Shown here: in pieces, positions 1 to 5,885 of the stretch | How positions within the stretch are numbered: the stretch's first letter is position 1 | Layout: the number at the start of each line of letters is the position of its first letter | Origin: a virus | Reading direction: 5' to 3' (one strand) | DNA length: 24,297 bases | IMG/VR virus record: IMGVR_UViG_3300036760_000095 | Location: 1-24,297 of that record | Position numbers and translations under genes: made by a program | The notes under the pieces: model-generated | Told to the model about the DNA's origin: nothing | What the model saw: only the letters and a program-made list of their open reading frames with translations | The model's database searches: none

Positions 1-2
1 CT

Positions 3-104
3 TGTGGCAAAAAAAGGAATAAGAGTAAAGAATATTGTGATGAACACTTAAAAGAAAAATCCCGCAAAAAGTTAGAAAGATATTATAAGAAAAAGCATTC
101 CTAA
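3..104 (+). CDS. C-terminal fragment of a small zinc-binding basic protein
   Basis: The open frame enters from the left edge and ends at TAA 102-104. The visible 33 residues start CGKKRNKSKEYC, a C-x10-C spacing, and are followed by a very basic tail ending in YYKKKHS. This looks like the last part of a small zinc-finger protein, similar in style to the short Cys-rich proteins at 8401 and 11508. The start and any upstream domains lie outside the window, so no function can be assigned. Confidence 0.5.
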   Translation, partial: CGKKRNKSKEYCDEHLKEKSRKKLERYYKKKHS

Positions 105-125
105 CCTTTAATCTTTTAAAAGAAA

Positions 126-446
126 ATGAAAATAGACCATGCAAAACTTAAAATAACACACCCCAACGAAGAAGATACCAGAGAAATGCTTAATCTGCAA
201 GATTATAAGTATCTTGGTTATCAAAATGAATGGCAACACGTTCATTTTGATGAGTTGGGCAATATCACAGAAGATAACCATCGGGCGAGAAGTGTCGGCT
301 ATCTCACAAAAGATTACCCAGAATACGGAAAGTGCAGAGATTTGAAACACAAGATAAGAAATATGCAACACAATAATCGCGGAAGTAATTGCACTTATTG
401 GTGTATTGAATGTAAAATATTTTGGAAAGTAGATATGAGTGATTAA
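126..446 (+). CDS. hypothetical phage protein with C-terminal Cys cluster
   Basis: A 106-residue protein not recognised as a named family. Four cysteines (C70, C89, C93, C96) near the C-terminus could bind zinc; the cluster reads NCTYWCIECKIFW. There is no signal peptide or membrane segment. The start lies in an A-rich leader without Shine-Dalgarno, as for most genes here. A 10-mer TAATCTTTTA (109-118) precedes it and recurs at 461-470 ahead of the next gene, so it may be part of a promoter or leader element. Confidence 0.6.
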   Translation: MKIDHAKLKITHPNEEDTREMLNLQDYKYLGYQNEWQHVHFDELGNITEDNHRARSVGYLTKDYPEYGKCRDLKHKIRNMQHNNRGSNCTYWCIECKIFWKVDMSD

Positions 447-514
447 CTCTATTAAAATCTTAATCTTTTATACGAAACGAAGTAATGCAAATTAACAATT
501 AAGTCTAAAAATAT

Positions 515-736
515 ATGAGCATACTAGGAAAAATGTTTAGAGTTGCCCGAAGAACAGTAGAATTACCAATAGCGGTGGTAAAAGATGTCGCCACTATGGG
601 AATGAGAAAGGCGATGGACGAGAGTTTTTACACGGAAGATAAACTAGACGATATAAAATTCGCTATTGATAATCATTGCAAAAAAATTGCAATGATTATT
701 TATAAAGAAAACGGATTTGAAGATATTAGTAATTAA
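515..736 (+). CDS. small conserved-type phage protein
   Basis: 73 residues beginning MSILGKMFRVARRTVELPIAVVKD, an amphipathic N-terminal helix of a kind often seen in short phage proteins of unknown function. The C-terminal half is charged and helical (TEDKLDDIKFAIDNHCKK). The family resemblance is from memory and the function is unknown. The next gene begins a few bases after its stop, so the two are probably co-transcribed. Confidence 0.6.
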   Translation: MSILGKMFRVARRTVELPIAVVKDVATMGMRKAMDESFYTEDKLDDIKFAIDNHCKKIAMIIYKENGFEDISN

Positions 737-749
737 GGGTATGAATAGT

Positions 750-977
750 ATGGAAAAAGAAATAACACAAAATATAATTGAGGGACTTGCCGAACTTGAA
801 CACGAACAATGGATAGCGTGGAGTAAAAACATTCACAAATTAGAAAACATAAGTCGTGAAAGAGCAGTGCGATGGCGAAAACTTTGGAAACCTTATAAAA
901 AACTCACCGAAAAAGAAAAAGAACAAGACAGAGTTTGGGCTAGAAAAGTATTAGACTTATTAGAAATTGATTACTAA
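750..977 (+). CDS. RyR-domain-like small phage protein
   Basis: 75 residues from the ATG at 750. That start is preferred over the upstream ATG at 741 and TTG at 717 because AAGGGT (736-741) sits about 8 nt before it. The pattern EHEQW..W near residue 20, then RW..LW.PY..L.EKEKEQDR.WA, matches the short RyR-type (ryanodine receptor repeat-like) proteins common in phages. Their role is not known; a ligand- or nucleotide-binding adaptor has been suggested for the fold. Its 3' end overlaps a possible antisense ORF from the minus-strand RNA region (960-1055). Confidence 0.6.
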   Translation: MEKEITQNIIEGLAELEHEQWIAWSKNIHKLENISRERAVRWRKLWKPYKKLTEKEKEQDRVWARKVLDLLEIDY

Positions 978-1055
978 CCCCCCAATGCCTAAACTATCCT
1001 CTCTCCGGCTGATCGTATTAAAGAAGTTAGTGGTAGTGTTTTGGCTTCTTAACAT
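960..1055 (-). CDS. possible 31-residue ORF with consensus Shine-Dalgarno
   Basis: On the minus strand, ATG (1055-1053) follows AGGAGG (1068-1063) with a 7-nt gap, the best ribosome-binding site in the window. The ORF runs 31 codons to TAA and reads MLRSQNTTTNFFNT..., resembling nothing I know. The start codon lies in a predicted 8-bp stem (990-997 with 1054-1061), which could control it. It may instead be just part of a structured RNA, so coding status is doubtful. Confidence 0.25.
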   Translation of the reverse strand: MLRSQNTTTNFFNTISRREDSLGIGGLVINF

Positions 1056-1444
1056 AGTTTATCCTCCTCAACTTATACCGAAAGGGAAGGAAATGTCCCT
1101 AGCCATAGAATTAAGCTAGTAAATATAAAAGGCAAAATCGGTTTTTTCTCCGCACCTTTTCTATTTTTCTGTAATGTTTCTTATAGCTCCACTTTCGTAT
1201 CATCGCTACCCAAAACATCCGACTCCTTAATACTCAAAAATAGTTCTATGTAAAGTATTAAGCGATGGCATTGTGCCGTCAACCGATGAGGGTGAGGTAT
1301 CTGCCCGTCTCACAATTAAGTTGGCTTCCAAAAGAGGCTGTGATTTCGCCCACCATTCTTTCAGCACTAGATACAAACGAAAAGGAGACGGACTATTACA
1401 CTTGGTAGTTAAATAATCGCATCTCCTTTTCGTACCAAGTGTAA
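985..1444 (-). ncRNA. candidate large structured noncoding RNA
   Basis: No convincing gene fills 978-1533, but the stretch is dense with inverted repeats. From the 5' end of the minus transcript: two interlocking stems (1433-1444 with 1396-1407, 12 bp; 1422-1432 with 1378-1388, 11 bp), a long-range stem 1369-1374 with 1297-1302, alternative 1292-1296 with 1309-1313, hairpin 1267-1270/1274-1277, nested 1263-1267/1201-1205 and 1254-1262/1226-1234 (9 bp), 1127-1132/1155-1160 enclosing 1139-1141/1150-1152, 1115-1119/1099-1103, and 990-997/1054-1061 enclosing 1021-1026/1045-1050. The strand is set by the promoter at 1449-1476, whose predicted start falls at about 1442. I could not match it to tmRNA, RNase P, SRP or a group I intron by eye. 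It could be a known large phage RNA (GOLLD or ROOL type) or new. Confidence 0.5.
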
Positions 1445-1448
1445 ACTA

Positions 1449-1482
1449 ATTTTAGCAAATGGTAAAAGTATGTCAAGTGGGG
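1449..1482 (-). promoter_or_regulatory. minus-strand sigma70-type promoter for the structured RNA
   Basis: Read on the minus strand: CCCCAC then TTGACA (1476-1471), a 16-nt spacer and TAAAAT (1454-1449). The expected start, about 7 nt further, is at 1442, inside the first stem of the structured region. The same arrangement, CCCCACTTGACA-N16-TAAAAT, is found in front of the scaffold/capsid genes at 13399-13432. This supports both as real phage promoters. Confidence 0.6.
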
Positions 1483-1491
1483 TGTGGATAA
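1483..1491 (-). promoter_or_regulatory. perfect DnaA-box 9-mer TTATCCACA
   Basis: TGTGGATAA on the plus strand equals the consensus DnaA box TTATCCACA on the minus strand. It lies directly upstream of the minus-strand promoter, and TTATCCCCA occupies the same place at the capsid promoter. It may bind host DnaA or a phage regulator. Confidence 0.4.
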
Positions 1492-1497
1492 AGTAGC

Positions 1498-1526
1498 TTG
1501 CAAAGAAACTTGAAGTGTGATAGATT
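1498..1526 (+). promoter_or_regulatory. weak promoter for the methyltransferase-like gene
   Basis: TTGCAA (1498-1503), a 17-nt spacer and TAGATT (1521-1526) lie just before the ATG at 1534. The match is moderate. It would be divergent from the minus-strand promoter, with the DnaA-box-like site between them. Confidence 0.3.
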
Positions 1527-1533
1527 ATAGGGA

Positions 1534-2160
1534 ATGAAGATATTGAATTTGTATTGTGGTATCGGTGGCAACAGAAAACTTTGGGGAACGGAACATGAAA
1601 TAACAGCAGTTGAAAATGTGCCAGAAATTGCAAAGATTTATCAAGGTTTCTTTCCTAATGATAAAGTAATTATCACAGATGCCCACCAGTATCTTTTAGA
1701 GCATTTTATGGAATATGATTTTATATGGTCTAGTCCACCTTGCCCAACACATTCACAGATAAGATTTATAGCTACCTATGAAAAAGGAACAGACAAAATT
1801 AGGCAAAAGCCAGTATTTCCAAATATGAAACTTTATGAAGAAATAATCTTTTTGAAACATTATTATAGGGGAAAGTGGTGTGTTGAAAATGTAGTTTCAT
1901 TTTATGACCCACTTATAGTCCCTAATGAGTTTGGAGGACACTGGTTTTGGACTAATTTTATTTTAAGAGATTTTGAAACTGGGGCAAGTAGAGAACATTA
2001 TGGTCAAATAGAAGATTTAGAAAAAGTAAAAGGTATAACCTTACCACCAAACATAAAGGGCAAAAGATTACTTTTAAGAAATTGTGTAGAACCTTCACTA
2101 GGAAAACATATTTTAGATTTAGCCATTAACCCAATTAACTTACAAAAAAGTATATTCTAA
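1534..2160 (+). CDS. short DNA cytosine-5 methyltransferase-like protein
   Basis: 208 residues with the order of motifs of C5 cytosine methyltransferases. Motif I is LNLYCGIGG (residues 4-12, SAM binding), an acidic residue follows at E27 (motif II) and at D49 (motif III), motif IV is SSPPCP with the catalytic Cys at residue 70, and motif VI is VENV (117-120). Near the C-terminus SLGKHILDLA resembles motif X. Typical members have 300-400 residues, so the target-recognition part is very small; the protein may need a partner, modify a simple site, or have changed substrate. In phages such enzymes usually protect DNA against host restriction. It overlaps the next small ORF by one base (TAATG). 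Confidence 0.75.
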   Translation: MKILNLYCGIGGNRKLWGTEHEITAVENVPEIAKIYQGFFPNDKVIITDAHQYLLEHFMEYDFIWSSPPCPTHSQIRFIATYEKGTDKIRQKPVFPNMKLYEEIIFLKHYYRGKWCVENVVSFYDPLIVPNEFGGHWFWTNFILRDFETGASREHYGQIEDLEKVKGITLPPNIKGKRLLLRNCVEPSLGKHILDLAINPINLQKSIF

Positions 2161-2318
2161 TGAAAAAACTAACTACAACAGAACGAGCTACTAAGGCAGG
2201 CAAAGCACGCTGGGCTAAAATATCTTCAAAGGAAAGGTCAAAGTATTCAAGTGCCAACGGAAAGAAACTTTGGGAAAAGATACGAAGTGGTGGGCTTGCT
2301 AGCAAACTTGACAAATAA
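2160..2318 (+). CDS. small basic hypothetical protein
   Basis: 52 residues, MKKLTTTERATKAGKARWAK and onward, rich in Lys, Arg and Ser, with a repeated GKxxW pattern (GKARW, GKKLW). It starts in the TAATG overlap with the methyltransferase-like gene, which suggests translational coupling. It could be a small DNA-binding partner, but this is inference only. Confidence 0.5.
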   Translation: MKKLTTTERATKAGKARWAKISSKERSKYSSANGKKLWEKIRSGGLASKLDK

Positions 2319-2556
2319 ATAATTTTGTATGATATTGCGAAACTGGGGATAACTTGCTTGCAAGCTAAAAAGTAGTATGCTATATTTAATTTATGGAAGG
2401 ATAGCGGAGTAACTGGTCTACAAGAAATTGTTTTCTGGAAACCACCCTTAAACTTCCTAGTTAGCCAGCCTTCGGGCAAACGGTTAGCGATAAATTGTTT
2501 TTAATATCTCTCAAGCCCCGTCTTTATAAGGAGCGGGGCGAAAAGAGAAAAAATAT
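2319..2556. other. gene-free stretch with palindrome and hairpins
   Basis: 238 bases without a convincing gene. It holds a TGGGGATAA box (2344-2352, inverse of TTATCCCCA), a perfect 10-bp palindrome GCTTGCAAGC (2356-2365), a UUCG-type hairpin (2468-2470 with 2475-2477) and a strong GC hairpin at 2515-2539. TTGACA at 2308-2313 with GATATT at 2331-2336 (17-nt spacer) is a possible weak promoter. A minus-strand open frame here looks like chance. Confidence 0.4.
2515..2539 (+). other. GC-rich hairpin ahead of small gene
   Basis: GCCCCG (2515-2520) pairs perfectly with CGGGGC (2534-2539) around a 13-nt loop. It ends 17 nt before the ATG at 2557 and has no U-run after it, so it is not a classical terminator. 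It belongs to a recurring type of leader hairpin seen also before 14220, 16171 and 19288. Confidence 0.5.
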
Positions 2557-2715
2557 ATGGATGAAGAAATGATGATTAACGAAGCGATGTCAATAGGATT
2601 AACTAGAGAAGAAGCGGAAGATGCCGTTGATGTGTTTGGAAGCGACCTTGAAGAATTTTCAAGTCGGGGCGAAAGTTTAGAAGATATTTTAAGCAAAGAT
2701 TATCAACCAGCATAA
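2557..2715 (+). CDS. small acidic hypothetical protein
   Basis: 52 residues, acidic and helical (MDEEMMINEAMSIGLTREEA...). The stretch GLTREEAEDAVDVFG looks like a short UBA-like or helix-turn-helix segment, but it is too short to name. A leader hairpin precedes it and an A-rich spacer replaces a Shine-Dalgarno. Confidence 0.5.
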   Translation: MDEEMMINEAMSIGLTREEAEDAVDVFGSDLEEFSSRGESLEDILSKDYQPA

Positions 2716-2727
2716 TATAAAAAGTAT

Positions 2728-2892
2728 ATGGAAAACCAATTTAGTTTTGAGAATACATTAAAAATCTTCGGGCAGATAAATAAAGCATTGTATGGGGTAG
2801 AACTGCCAAACAAACACTATCAAGATAAACTAGATATGGACCGGGCGGGCGATTTAGAAGAACTTAAAAAGGACGAATTTTATGACAGATAA
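2728..2892 (+). CDS. small hypothetical protein
   Basis: 54 residues, MENQFSFENTLKIFGQINKA and onward, with an acidic C-terminal half. The family is not recognised. It follows the previous small gene after 12 bases and overlaps the next by 11 bases, so it belongs to the same transcript. Confidence 0.5.
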   Translation: MENQFSFENTLKIFGQINKALYGVELPNKHYQDKLDMDRAGDLEELKKDEFYDR

Positions 2893-2971
2893 AACAACTA
2901 GAACAAACACAGAATTATTTATAGCAACATTATTATTTATGGTCGGACTTTTAACAGCAATAATTATATAA
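2882..2971 (+). CDS. 29-residue single-span membrane peptide
   Basis: MTDKTTRTNTE followed by a hydrophobic stretch LFIATLLFMVGLLTAIII to the end: a short polar N-terminus and one membrane helix. It overlaps the preceding gene. Function unknown; a similar tiny membrane protein is encoded at 5103. Confidence 0.45.
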   Translation: MTDKTTRTNTELFIATLLFMVGLLTAIII

Positions 2972-3000
2972 ATTAGATTATTAAGTTAATATAAAACAAT

Positions 3001-3420
3001 ATGGCAGGAGTAAAAGGAAAATCAGGTGTTTATAAAAGGACTGATAAAAATTTAATAAATTTGAGAAAAGTTCTTAATATAAGAAATACACTGAACAATC
3101 CTATTAAAAATGGGGAATTGCATCCAAATTGGAAAGGTGGCAATAGTAGGGGGTATAAAACTGGATATTATTCAGTGGAATATAAAATGTGGAGAAGGGC
3201 AGTTTTTACCAGAGATAATCATGTTTGCCAGAAATGTTTTGGGGAAAGAGGTCAGTATATTACAGCTCATCATATTAAATCATTTGCTCATTATCCCGAT
3301 TTAAGATTTGAATTATCAAATGGCAAAACGTTATGTGAAAAATGTCATAGTGAAACAGATAATTATAAGGGTCGTGCGAAAATTAAAATAACGTCAAAAT
3401 CGCACTTGACAGAAATATAA
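3001..3420 (+). CDS. HNH homing-type endonuclease (clade A)
   Basis: 139 residues. The NWKGG motif at 43-47 is typical of phage HNH proteins. The HNH zinc module has C76-x2-C79, the catalytic AHHIK (H90, H91), N108 in NGKTLC, and C112-x2-C115-H116. It shares WRRAVF-RD and the PDLRF/PELRF-NGxTLC pattern with the proteins at 4410 and 12553, so the three are paralogues. It is inserted between tiny genes and the ssDNA-binding-like gene. A possible -10 box TATAAA (2990-2995) lies 5 nt before the ATG. Confidence 0.85.
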   Translation: MAGVKGKSGVYKRTDKNLINLRKVLNIRNTLNNPIKNGELHPNWKGGNSRGYKTGYYSVEYKMWRRAVFTRDNHVCQKCFGERGQYITAHHIKSFAHYPDLRFELSNGKTLCEKCHSETDNYKGRAKIKITSKSHLTEI

Positions 3421-3424
3421 CAAC

Positions 3425-3946
3425 GTGGCATTACCACAAAATGTAAAGATACCAAAGAGTTCACAGTTCGGTAAGTTTCAAGTAGGAGTAAATAGATTTC
3501 GTGTTTTATCAGATGTAATTACGGGCTGGGAGGGTTGGAAAGATAAGAAGCCTTTTCGTCACGAGGGCGATGTTTGTAAGATTAAGCCAGAGCAAGTTGA
3601 TTTGAACCAAAATGGCAGACCAAACATAAATTATTTTTGGGCTACTGTCGTTTGGTCGTACAATGACAAAGCAATTCAAGTGCTTGAAATTACTCAAAAA
3701 ACAATAATGACACCATTATTTGATTATGAGCAAAGTGAGGACTGGGGCGACTTGAAAGGATACGATATTGAAATTGACAAGAAAATAGAAGGTGATAAAA
3801 CTTCTTATGTCGTCCGAGCCATTCCACCAAAAAAGGTGAGTCAAGATATTATCAATGCCTATGCGGAAACAAAAGTGGATTTGCAAGAATTATTCAAAGG
3901 GGGCTACCCAATGGAAATTCCACCAGAGGATGTGCCGTTTGATTAG
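3425..3946 (+). CDS. phage ssDNA-binding-like protein
   Basis: 173 residues from GTG at 3425; there is no ATG alternative near the conserved N-terminus. The sequence NRFRVLSDVITGWEGW (about 23-38), then FWATVVW (about 70-76) and LEITQKTI resemble a common phage protein family described as ssDNA-binding with an OB-like fold; this is recall, not search. The acidic end MEIPPEDVPFD looks like the SSB tail that recruits partner proteins (consensus close to DDDIPF). It sits just ahead of NinB-like and RusA genes, fitting a role in recombination or replication. Confidence 0.6.
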   Translation: MALPQNVKIPKSSQFGKFQVGVNRFRVLSDVITGWEGWKDKKPFRHEGDVCKIKPEQVDLNQNGRPNINYFWATVVWSYNDKAIQVLEITQKTIMTPLFDYEQSEDWGDLKGYDIEIDKKIEGDKTSYVVRAIPPKKVSQDIINAYAETKVDLQELFKGGYPMEIPPEDVPFD

Positions 3947-3982
3947 CCCTGTGAGGGGCAAAACTGCCCTAGAAACGATTTT

Positions 3983-4417
3983 ATGAGCCAAGTCTTCATA
4001 TTCACAGCTAAAGAGGGAAAGATGAGTTGGAATTCTGTTTATAACCACGAACGCTTTAAGCAATGTTTGCAAGAAAATGAAGGAAAGGATTTCAGAATTG
4101 AACCCCTTATTAGCACCCGAAGTATGTCTCAAAATTCTTTATATCATTTATTTCTTGATGTGATATGTAAAGAAACGGGCAATGACCATAATAATTTGCA
4201 CGAATATCTTAAAAGAGAATTATTACCCCCAAAGTTTATTAAAGTGATGATAGGAAAAAAAGAAATAGAGAGAAAAATTCCCGCAAGTACAACAGAATTA
4301 AAACGAGGTGAGTTTTGCGACTACCTTGATAAGATAAGTAGTGAATGTGGAGTTGCTATTCCCAATACAGAGGAGTATAATGTGTTCATTAATGAAGCAC
4401 CATTATTAAATGAATAA
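3983..4417 (+). CDS. NinB-like recombination mediator
   Basis: 144 residues matching the pattern of the NinB/Orf family (lambda Orf-like), which loads recombinases at ssDNA/SSB. Visible signs are STRSMSQNSLYH (44-55), NNLHEYLKRELLPP (70-83), STTELKRGEFCDYLDKI (102-118) and IP at 126-127. The usual length is about 140-150 residues. It lies downstream of the ssDNA-binding-like gene. Its final 26 residues (116-141) recur, diverged, at the C-terminus of the HNH protein that overlaps its end (ATGAATAA overlap at 4410-4417). Confidence 0.7.
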   Translation: MSQVFIFTAKEGKMSWNSVYNHERFKQCLQENEGKDFRIEPLISTRSMSQNSLYHLFLDVICKETGNDHNNLHEYLKRELLPPKFIKVMIGKKEIERKIPASTTELKRGEFCDYLDKISSECGVAIPNTEEYNVFINEAPLLNE

Positions 4418-5087
4418 GAACGGAAAAATTATATTTTGTTTAATCTGTAAAAAGGAATTTTATATTCCAAAATGTTTTCTAAAAATTAGAAAGTATTGTT
4501 CATATAAATGTAAGCATATAGGTCAAAGAAGTATTATTGTATGGAATAAAGGGAAAAAATTAGATAAAGAACACGCTATGAAATGTGGAAGTGCAATGAG
4601 AGGTAAAAAACATACGAAAGCAACTAAATTAAAAATGAGATTAGCACATTTAGGTAAAAAAAATAGTTTAACACATAGTAAAAATATAAGTGAAGCAAAA
4701 AAGAAATTAGTAAAAAATGGATTGCATAATTGGGGAGATGGAACTAAAACTCCACAAAGATTAGCCATTTATAATAGTAGAGAATATATAAATTGGCGAA
4801 CAGCTGTTTTTATTAGGGATAATTTTTCTTGTAGAGAATGTAGTCAAAAAGGTGGAAAACTACAAGCAGACCACATAAAGCCATTTGCCTATTTTCCAGA
4901 ATTACGCTTTGTAGTAGATAACGGCAGAACATTGTGTGAACCTTGTCATTACAAAACTGATACTTATGGCTCAAAGGCATATAAATATAAAAGGAATATG
5001 GATAAAATATCGGCACTTACTCAAATACAAATACCAGATACAGAAAGTTTTAAGGATTGGCGAGACGAAGCTCCATTAAAAGTTTAA
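4410..5087 (+). CDS. HNH endonuclease with NinB-type C-terminal tail (clade A)
   Basis: 225 residues. An N-terminal zinc finger (C10, C13, C30, C34) is followed by NUMOD3-like repeats rich in K, G and S (about 50-105), then the HNH module: C141-x2-C144, D154-H155, N171, C176-x2-C179-H180. Residues 198-223 (DKIS...EAPL) align without gaps to the last part of the NinB-like protein upstream (116-141), 12 of 26 identical. This suggests the endonuclease entered the 3' end of an older ninB and kept the old tail in frame. The gene is more AT-rich than the virion genes. Confidence 0.85.
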   Translation: MNKNGKIIFCLICKKEFYIPKCFLKIRKYCSYKCKHIGQRSIIVWNKGKKLDKEHAMKCGSAMRGKKHTKATKLKMRLAHLGKKNSLTHSKNISEAKKKLVKNGLHNWGDGTKTPQRLAIYNSREYINWRTAVFIRDNFSCRECSQKGGKLQADHIKPFAYFPELRFVVDNGRTLCEPCHYKTDTYGSKAYKYKRNMDKISALTQIQIPDTESFKDWRDEAPLKV

Positions 5088-5102
5088 CTCCCCTAGAATA
5101 AT

Positions 5103-5201
5103 ATGGAAAATTATAAAGGATTATGGATAGTAAATTGGATAGGATTAGGAATTATTATTTGGCTAGTGTTTCTTTTAACTTATTTAGTATTTACAAGTTA
5201 A
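5103..5201 (+). CDS. 32-residue membrane peptide
   Basis: MENYKGLWIVNWIGLGIIIW and onward: a short polar start and one long hydrophobic span to the end, ending FTS. No family is recognised. It is similar in size and layout to 2882-2971. Part of its coding sequence pairs with a repeat just after its stop (5134-5145 with 5206-5217). Confidence 0.4.
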   Translation: MENYKGLWIVNWIGLGIIIWLVFLLTYLVFTS

Positions 5202-5217
5202 TCCTATCCTATCCAAT
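5134..5217. repeat. 12-bp inverted repeat spanning the end of the small membrane gene
   Basis: ATTGGATAGGAT (5134-5145) and ATCCTATCCAAT (5206-5217) are perfect reverse complements separated by 60 bases. The right arm lies between the stop at 5201 and the start at 5234. It may fold in the mRNA, affecting the membrane peptide or the downstream start. Confidence 0.5.
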
Positions 5218-5233
5218 CTAACAATAACTAGCA

Positions 5234-5551
5234 ATGTACGAAGAAATCAAAACTAAATTGCAGAACTTCCCAGACTTTCGTGAACGCCGATTTAGAGTTA
5301 AGTATTTAGCCAAACTTGCATTGAGAAGTTGTGGACTAGAAAACAAAGAAGAAACTAAGAACGCTCTAACCCTTGAAGAACTAGCTGATTTTGCTCAAAG
5401 TTATACTTCCTATGATAGAATTTGGAGAAAGGTATTAAATGAAAACGAAGAATTAAGAGGTAAGGACTGGGAAGACAGGCGAGAATATGAAGAAAAAACA
5501 CAACTAGATTTAGGGTATGACCCGTTGTATAATAAAAAGATATATGCGTAA
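5234..5551 (+). CDS. hypothetical phage protein of the recombination module
   Basis: 105 residues, charged and probably helical. The patterns FRERRFRVKYLAKLALRSCG, SYDRIWRKVL and ELRGKDW suggest a conserved phage family of unknown function, as far as I recall. The end LGYDPLYNKK overlaps the start of the next gene by 8 bases, so it is likely translated together with the HNH-like and RusA genes. Confidence 0.6.
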   Translation: MYEEIKTKLQNFPDFRERRFRVKYLAKLALRSCGLENKEETKNALTLEELADFAQSYTSYDRIWRKVLNENEELRGKDWEDRREYEEKTQLDLGYDPLYNKKIYA

Positions 5552-5885
5552 GATAAGCCAAAAAGTTAAAGAGGCATTAGCAAAAGAACCACAAATTTGT
5601 GCTAGAGGAAAAGATGGAGGATGTGCAGGTAGAATAACTTGGGAACACGCCTTAACTTATGCAGGAAAACAAATAGATGAAGTATGGGCGATAATTTTTT
5701 TATGTGAACGACATCACGCAGTAAATGGTTATCAAGATATGGGGGAGATGAATAAAGAAAAAAATGTTTGGATAGCATTATGTCGAGCAACAGACGAAGA
5801 ACTTAAAAAATACTCAAAAGCAATAGATTTAATTGAGAAGAGAGACTATTTAACACAAATTTATGGATATACACATAGGAATTAG
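5544..5885 (+). CDS. HNH-like zinc protein next to RusA
   Basis: 113 residues from the ATG at 5544, chosen over 5517 because it matches the common N-terminus MRKI. It carries C-x6-C (CARGKDGGC), then GRITWEHA and a later LCERHHAV, a compact HNH-type zinc layout. Proteins of this type are often found beside phage recombination genes; they may cut or bind branched DNA, but the activity is unproven. It overlaps rusA by 23 bases, so a native module gene seems likelier than a mobile homing gene. Confidence 0.6.
   Translation: MRKISQKVKEALAKEPQICARGKDGGCAGRITWEHALTYAGKQIDEVWAIIFLCERHHAVNGYQDMGEMNKEKNVWIALCRATDEELKKYSKAIDLIEKRDYLTQIYGYTHRN

Noticed and set aside
985-1444. tmRNA, RNase P RNA, SRP RNA or group I intron
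   Set aside because: No tRNA-like ends or tag ORF ending in Ala-Ala, no RNase P conserved core, only a chance GGAAGGAA run for SRP, and no split gene or P7 core for a group I intron.
960-1445. CRISPR array or omega/IscB-type guide RNA
   Set aside because: No regularly spaced direct repeats, and none of the HNH proteins has a RuvC domain or the size of IscB.
1409-1633. Minus-strand open frame of 74 codons across the promoter region
   Set aside because: It overlaps the minus promoter and the methyltransferase start, has biased composition (Phe, His, Ser) and no start signals; it looks like an antisense shadow.
2135-2479. Minus-strand open frame of 114 codons
   Set aside because: It is antisense to the small basic protein and to hairpins, with no recognisable domain or start signal; the plus-strand frame at 2160 is better supported.
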